The notes under the pieces were generated by a model. That model searched no databases, had not been told where the DNA came from, and saw only the letters and a list, made by a program, of their open reading frames with translations. From Verrucomicrobiia bacterium (GTDB taxonomy: Bacteria; Verrucomicrobiota; Verrucomicrobiia; Verrucomicrobiales; DEV007), in NCBI GenBank assembly GCA_030425385.1, contig JAUIAH010000024.1, positions 1 through 64,000 on the forward strand: 64,000 nt of DNA, written 5' to 3'. Position numbers and translations under genes: made by a program. The stretch's first letter is position 1. The number at the start of each line of letters is the position of its first letter. Below, in pieces: positions 59,650-64,000 of the stretch.

Positions 59650-62600
59650 CTAGGGGTTCTTGACATGAATCTCCATCTGAGGAAACGCGATCTCAATGCC
59701 AGCCTCGCGGAGAGCCGCTTCGATCCGCTGATTGAGTTCGGTTTGCGTGCTTACGAGATCGCTCAATTGGCCGACATGGGCACGTAATTCGAAGTCGAGG
59801 GTGCTCGCTCCAAATCCAATAAAGACCGTCACAGGGGCAGGATCTTTCAGAACCCGAGGATGATCCATGGCCAGTTGAGTGAGGAGGGTCTGCACCTCGG
59901 TGACCGAGGACCCGTAAGCTACTCCGACAGGAATCTCGAAGCGTAAAACAGTGTCACTCAGAGTCCAGTTCACAAACTCACTCGTGATAAAGGCCTTGTT
60001 AGGGACGACCAGGTCACGGTTGTTGAAGAGGGTGATCGTCGTGGCGCGGCTGCGGATCTGCGAGACCTTTCCTGACAGATCACCCACGGTCACAATGTCA
60101 CCCACGCGAATGGGGCGCTCGACGAGGAGAATGAGGCCAGCGACAAAGTTGGCGAAGATTTCTTGAAGACCGAAGCCGATCCCCACGGACACCGCGGCTG
60201 CAAGCCATTGGACCTTGTTCCAACTGACGTGAATGAAACCAAAGCCGATGATCAGTCCCGTGATCAGCAAGACATAGCGCACGCCACTGGTAATGGCATA
60301 GGCCACCCCGCGGTCGAGGTGCATCCGCTGAAGAATGGATACCTCGAGAAGACCAGGAACATTTCTAACAGCAATGTAAGTGGTGAGAAAGGTGAGGATG
60401 GCTAGCGCAATGTCAGCGAGAGAGATGCCCTCTGCAGGTGCCTTGACGGCGTCACTTGCAGGCGTACCTGTGCCTGGAATGAGTTCGTTGTTAGTCTTGC
60501 CGAGGTCGGGTGATTCATCCGTCAAGGTCGACCCGGGCCAGACGGTCATTTCATCGAAGACTTGGAAGGCGGGAAGCACACTGCTCCAGATGCCCCAGAG
60601 GCCGATGCCAGCGGCGAGCACGAGCGCGGCTCTCAACAGGCGATGTGTCTGATGCTGGGCCTCATCGAGATCGATCTGTTCAATCTCGGGAGGCTGTTCT
60701 TCGAGGACGGGCTCGGTGCCCTGCGTCTCTTGTTGACGCGATCGTTCAGCGCGCCAGGCAGCGAGCCGTTCACTGGCTTGCTTGAGCTTCAAGCGGCGTC
60801 GAGCGGTAAGAATGGCGCGCCGAGAGAGCGAGGCAAAGAGGAGGAGCCCCAATGCCAACCACATGGTCTTTGCGAGCAGACCTTCGACTAACATGACCGA
60901 ATACTGGAAGCCCGTGGCGGACGCCAAGGTCAGGGAAACGGGGATGGCGATCGAGGTGATGAGGACGGCGAGATGCCAAGCCTTGCGATTCGCTGCCCCG
61001 CGCAAGCACGCTCTACCCATGAAGAAGATGCCCATGCCTAACACCCCCATTTGAACAAAGTAGAAGAGGCGGCCATCGCTGGTGCCGGGGGCGGTATTCA
61101 AGCGGTATGCCGTCACAAGCAGCGCGAGGCCCACATAAACCGGGGTGAACCAGCGAAGATGTCGCGCCAGTGGATTGCGGATCCGTTCTTGAAGGTGAAA
61201 GTGTGAGACGGCGAGGCTCTTGGGGCGAAGGGATTGCTGGAGAAAGATGAGAAAGAGCATGAGCCCAAGCACACTGGCCACACCACTGCCGATGGCGCGA
61301 CCAAGGGGGATGGCGAAGATGAGCCAGGTCCCCAGGGTCAAGGCCATGACGATCACAAAGGCCTTCGCCGTGATGCGAAAGCGATGACAGGCGCGTTCCT
61401 CTGCTTTGGCACCAAGCTTGGAGAGATGGGTGAGGAGACGTTTGCGTAGAGCGATGAATCCACCGACGAAAGCGAGGTAGAGAAACCAAGCGGTGGGATA
61501 CGATCGCTGATCATTCCAAAGTTGGCTCCAGGAACGCCGCAAAGCTTGATTGGCAAATCCTGGCAAGCTTGCCGCATCGGTGAGAAACTGTGAGGGACTC
61601 CAAGGTTGTTGGCTCCGGATCCAAAGGATCCTCTCATTGATGTAGCGGTCGAACGCGTTGACCAAGGGAATCAACTCTTGCAGTTGCGTGCTCACGTTCC
61701 CCAAGGTGGCCACCAATTCACTCCGTTCGTCGATGGACGTGCGTAGGAGCGCCTGGTGTTCTTCGGCAAGTTTGCTAGCCTGGGCATCGTCCGGCTGAGT
61801 GGTGGTGAGGTCGCCCTGGGGCGCTTGTTCTTCTTCAGTGGCGTTGTTAGTTGCGGTATCTACCGTGCGGGTTGTGGTCAGGGTGCGTCGTTTGCGCAGC
61901 TCATCCATGCGGAGAAGCACAGAGGCGGATTCCGTCACAGCGTCTGCCAATTCGTCATGGAGTACGTCCGTGGAGGGGAGACGGCTTCGGTGGCTTTGTA
62001 AGAGAATGCCAGTGGTCTCTTGGAGATCGAGCCCGGCCCGTTTGATGAGATCGATGCGTTGCCGTGTTTCCTCGAACCGTTGCCGGATTTCATCGGTCTC
62101 GGCCTGACGCGTCTTGAGCTGAGATTCCCAGAAGGCTAAGCGGGCCGCTGTCCCATCGATTCCGGTCCGCTCTTGCGCCAGTTGCAAGTTTTCCATCGCG
62201 AGGTCGGCGAGCGGGGTGCTCTTGAGGCGATCCCATTGTGCCTGCGCGTCCTCAAGGGCAGTGTTCGCATTCTGTCGGCGAATGGCGCGCACTTCCGCCC
62301 GCCAGCGGAGGTCGAGATCCGTGAGCGCGGCGACGCGTTTCTCAGCCGCGGCCAGTTGATCCGTGTTTAAGGCGGCGGTGTCCCGATAGAGCGTGCTCTC
62401 CGTTTCAAGCGCTTGCCGCTCAAGTTCGGCCAGTTCCTTCTGCGCCTCTGCGATGAGACGCGCGTAGGGGCGGACGTCGCCATTCGGGGGCGGCTGCGAC
62501 TCAATGGCGGCACGTTTGGCCGCAATCTCATCTGGAAGGGTGCGGAGACGCTCAGCGCGTTGTTGGCTTTCCGTGCGGAGCGTGTCCAATCGGCGCTGGG

Positions 62601-62973
62601 CAGCGAGCAAATCCGCCGTCACGGATTCCTGGCGTTCCACCTTGGCATCGGGATCGAGATCATCGGCATCCTCGGGCCCATCCGGCAACGGATCGGGATT
62701 GGCGAGCTTCGCTTTGGCGGCTTCGATGGTCGCGGCCGCTCCACGCGTTTGTAGAGTCGTCAGGTGCTCCTTGGTCTTCTGGATGGATTCGATCAGAGGG
62801 ATCAACGCATCCAAATCCTGCAGCCGTTCGCGTTCCTCATCGGACGGCTCGGTGACGCTGCGCAGCGCTTCTGTTTCTGCCTGGAGCGCGCTAAGCGCAG
62901 GGCGAGCGACCTCCTGCCCGTGCAGGAGCGCCATGGAGATGTTGAGAATGAAGAGAAATGCTAGGCGACACAT
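59650..62973 (-). CDS. MscK/KefA-type mechanosensitive channel
   Basis: The 1107-residue protein (ATG 62973; the frame opens at 63036) has a signal peptide (RLAFLFILNISMALLHGQ), a long periplasmic coiled-coil N-terminus (about 25-440), about eleven membrane helices, and a C-terminal MscS pore and beta domain. MscS landmarks are AVSVGIGFGLQEIFANFVAGLILLVERPIRVGDIVTVGDLSGKV, FNNRDLVVPNKAFIT, and LRFEIPVGVAYGSS. It lets ions escape on hypo-osmotic shock. It is 59 bp after the kinase gene on the same strand. Confidence 0.93.
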   Translation of the reverse strand: MCRLAFLFILNISMALLHGQEVARPALSALQAETEALRSVTEPSDEERERLQDLDALIPLIESIQKTKEHLTTLQTRGAAATIEAAKAKLANPDPLPDGPEDADDLDPDAKVERQESVTADLLAAQRRLDTLRTESQQRAERLRTLPDEIAAKRAAIESQPPPNGDVRPYARLIAEAQKELAELERQALETESTLYRDTAALNTDQLAAAEKRVAALTDLDLRWRAEVRAIRRQNANTALEDAQAQWDRLKSTPLADLAMENLQLAQERTGIDGTAARLAFWESQLKTRQAETDEIRQRFEETRQRIDLIKRAGLDLQETTGILLQSHRSRLPSTDVLHDELADAVTESASVLLRMDELRKRRTLTTTRTVDTATNNATEEEQAPQGDLTTTQPDDAQASKLAEEHQALLRTSIDERSELVATLGNVSTQLQELIPLVNAFDRYINERILWIRSQQPWSPSQFLTDAASLPGFANQALRRSWSQLWNDQRSYPTAWFLYLAFVGGFIALRKRLLTHLSKLGAKAEERACHRFRITAKAFVIVMALTLGTWLIFAIPLGRAIGSGVASVLGLMLFLIFLQQSLRPKSLAVSHFHLQERIRNPLARHLRWFTPVYVGLALLVTAYRLNTAPGTSDGRLFYFVQMGVLGMGIFFMGRACLRGAANRKAWHLAVLITSIAIPVSLTLASATGFQYSVMLVEGLLAKTMWLALGLLLFASLSRRAILTARRRLKLKQASERLAAWRAERSRQQETQGTEPVLEEQPPEIEQIDLDEAQHQTHRLLRAALVLAAGIGLWGIWSSVLPAFQVFDEMTVWPGSTLTDESPDLGKTNNELIPGTGTPASDAVKAPAEGISLADIALAILTFLTTYIAVRNVPGLLEVSILQRMHLDRGVAYAITSGVRYVLLITGLIIGFGFIHVSWNKVQWLAAAVSVGIGFGLQEIFANFVAGLILLVERPIRVGDIVTVGDLSGKVSQIRSRATTITLFNNRDLVVPNKAFITSEFVNWTLSDTVLRFEIPVGVAYGSSVTEVQTLLTQLAMDHPRVLKDPAPVTVFIGFGASTLDFELRAHVGQLSDLVSTQTELNQRIEAALREAGIEIAFPQMEIHVKNP

Positions 62974-63032
62974 GATCGGTTGGAGCGGAAACGGAGCACT
63001 GGCACGCGGCATCTGCCAAGCGCAATATTGGC

Positions 63033-64000
63033 TCACAGACGAATCGTCGGGGCGTCGTCGAAAGAATCACTCGTGACACCCGGAGCCTCGTCGTCGTAGG
63101 TCGTCACCGGAAGGCGTTCGATGAGAAGGCGCAAATCGTTGACGTATTCGCTGTCGAGACCCGTCTTGACCAATTGCCGATGCAACTCGGCGGCCTTGAC
63201 CAAATTCGCTTCCTCAGCACTCGCGAGGCGTTTGCTAGGATCTGGATGAATGAGATCCTGACAAAGATCGATAAGATCGGCGTTGCGGGCCACATCGGGA
63301 GGCAAGAGTCCGGGTAATCGGTTGGGGAGTTGTCGTTTGGCGGCGCGCAAGGAGTCGATCGATTCGGCTTCGTGAAAGAGGCGGCACCCGGACAGCATCT
63401 CGATGAGAACATAACCGAGGCTGGCGAGATCGGACTGCACCGACTTGGGCCGACTGTCGAGGATCTCGGGCGCGGCATAGGCGGGCGTCCAACTCACGCG
63501 CAGGCCACCTGTGGTCATGTCCACGGCAGAACCCAAGTCGACGAGTTTGACATTTCCCGTCTGATTCAACATGACATTGCTAGGCTTGATGTCGCCATGA
63601 GCGAGACCGGCACGATGGAGCGAGGCGAGTCCTGTCAATGTTTCACGAAGGATCTGAAGGGCCACTCCTGGCTGCAACCGCGAGTGCTGAGGTCCATGCG
63701 TGATGACCACATCATTCAATTGGGCGTGCTGCGCTTCCGAGAAGTGTTCGCGGGCCCAATGAAGCGTTTGCGAATGGAGGAGGTGCTTGAGGTCATAGCC
63801 ATTGACCCATTCCATCACCATGATGCGCACCCCATCATTCTCGATGAAATTGTGCACGTCCAAGAGTTGATGGCATTGCAGTTGCGAGGCCCGCATCGCC
63901 ACGGCAGCCATGCGGCCCATGTCCGCGACGTAGTCTGAGGAGTTGGCGTAATTGATAGGGGAAAAGGCTTTCAAGGCCACCGGATGCCGAAAGCCATCCA
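63033..64000 (-). CDS. Ser/Thr protein kinase, 5' end outside the window
   Basis: The frame is open to the end of the window (64000). The visible part holds VALKAF with the VAIK-type lysine, MEWVNGYDLKHLL, catalytic loop LAHGDIKPSNVML, the DFG region (VDLGSAVDM, with Leu replacing Phe), a TPAYAAPEIL activation segment end, and a C-terminal tail with TYDDEAPGVTSDS. The kinase therefore looks active, and no transmembrane helix is visible in this part. The N-terminus and any preceding domain are missing. Confidence 0.88.
   Translation of the reverse strand, partial: DGFRHPVALKAFSPINYANSSDYVADMGRMAAVAMRASQLQCHQLLDVHNFIENDGVRIMVMEWVNGYDLKHLLHSQTLHWAREHFSEAQHAQLNDVVITHGPQHSRLQPGVALQILRETLTGLASLHRAGLAHGDIKPSNVMLNQTGNVKLVDLGSAVDMTTGGLRVSWTPAYAAPEILDSRPKSVQSDLASLGYVLIEMLSGCRLFHEAESIDSLRAAKRQLPNRLPGLLPPDVARNADLIDLCQDLIHPDPSKRLASAEEANLVKAAELHRQLVKTGLDSEYVNDLRLLIERLPVTTYDDEAPGVTSDSFDDAPTIRL

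Overview
The window reads as a chromosomal segment of a Verrucomicrobiota bacterium, probably a free-living member. This is inferred, not searched. The clues are a complete division/cell-wall (dcw) cluster with a fused MurC-MurB and a very long-tailed FtsZ, meso-DAP-type MurE, menaquinone genes (MenF/MenD), a DUF1080 (3-keto-disaccharide hydrolase) protein, MauE-like and FGE-like proteins, and secreted proteins carrying a C-terminal 'FYRL'-type module.

Region 1-7.2 kb is accessory DNA. A degraded transposon has a DDE transposase with two frameshifts, two ExeA/TniB-like AAA ATPases, two small accessory proteins and a zinc-ribbon pseudogene. Its putative ends carry repeated short sites. One ATPase gene is split by a seemingly intact IS3-family element (2813-4057). 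The element abuts a truncated FYRL-type gene on the left and the 3' tail of an RHS-family gene on the right.

Region 7.2-28.1 kb is a tightly packed minus-strand dcw operon: mraZ, rsmH, ftsL, ftsI, murE, murF, mraY, murD, a LysM membrane protein, ftsW, murG, murC-murB, ddl, ftsQ, ftsA, ftsZ, then trhO. Many junctions are 4-base start/stop overlaps. A series of TGGGG repeats upstream of mraZ looks like the MraZ operator. Together these genes make the UDP-MurNAc-pentapeptide and lipid II, and build the septal machine.

Region 28.3-48 kb holds mostly plus-strand housekeeping and signalling genes: a BON-like/HhH membrane pair, tRNA-Val(CAC), purB, a tandem hydrolase, a response regulator fused to a degenerate kinase, metY, menF-menD, an esterase, a two-component pair, a Tat-exported sugar isomerase-like protein, a SurA-like lipoprotein and a MauE-like protein. 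Region 48-64 kb holds an orphan iron-type ABC permease, a DUF1080 protein, an L,D-transpeptidase, a TPR/pseudokinase-FGE operon, a Gfo/Idh/MocA oxidoreductase, a small membrane-protein cassette between direct repeats, a discoidin-like protein, an MscK-like channel and a Ser/Thr kinase running off the end.

The most striking find is at 51734-52255: an exported thioredoxin-fold protein whose active-site cysteine codon is an in-frame TGA (W-U-G-A-C). An 8-bp hairpin with a GU-containing apical loop follows at the spacing expected of a bacterial SECIS element. It is very probably a selenoprotein that ordinary gene calling would split in two.
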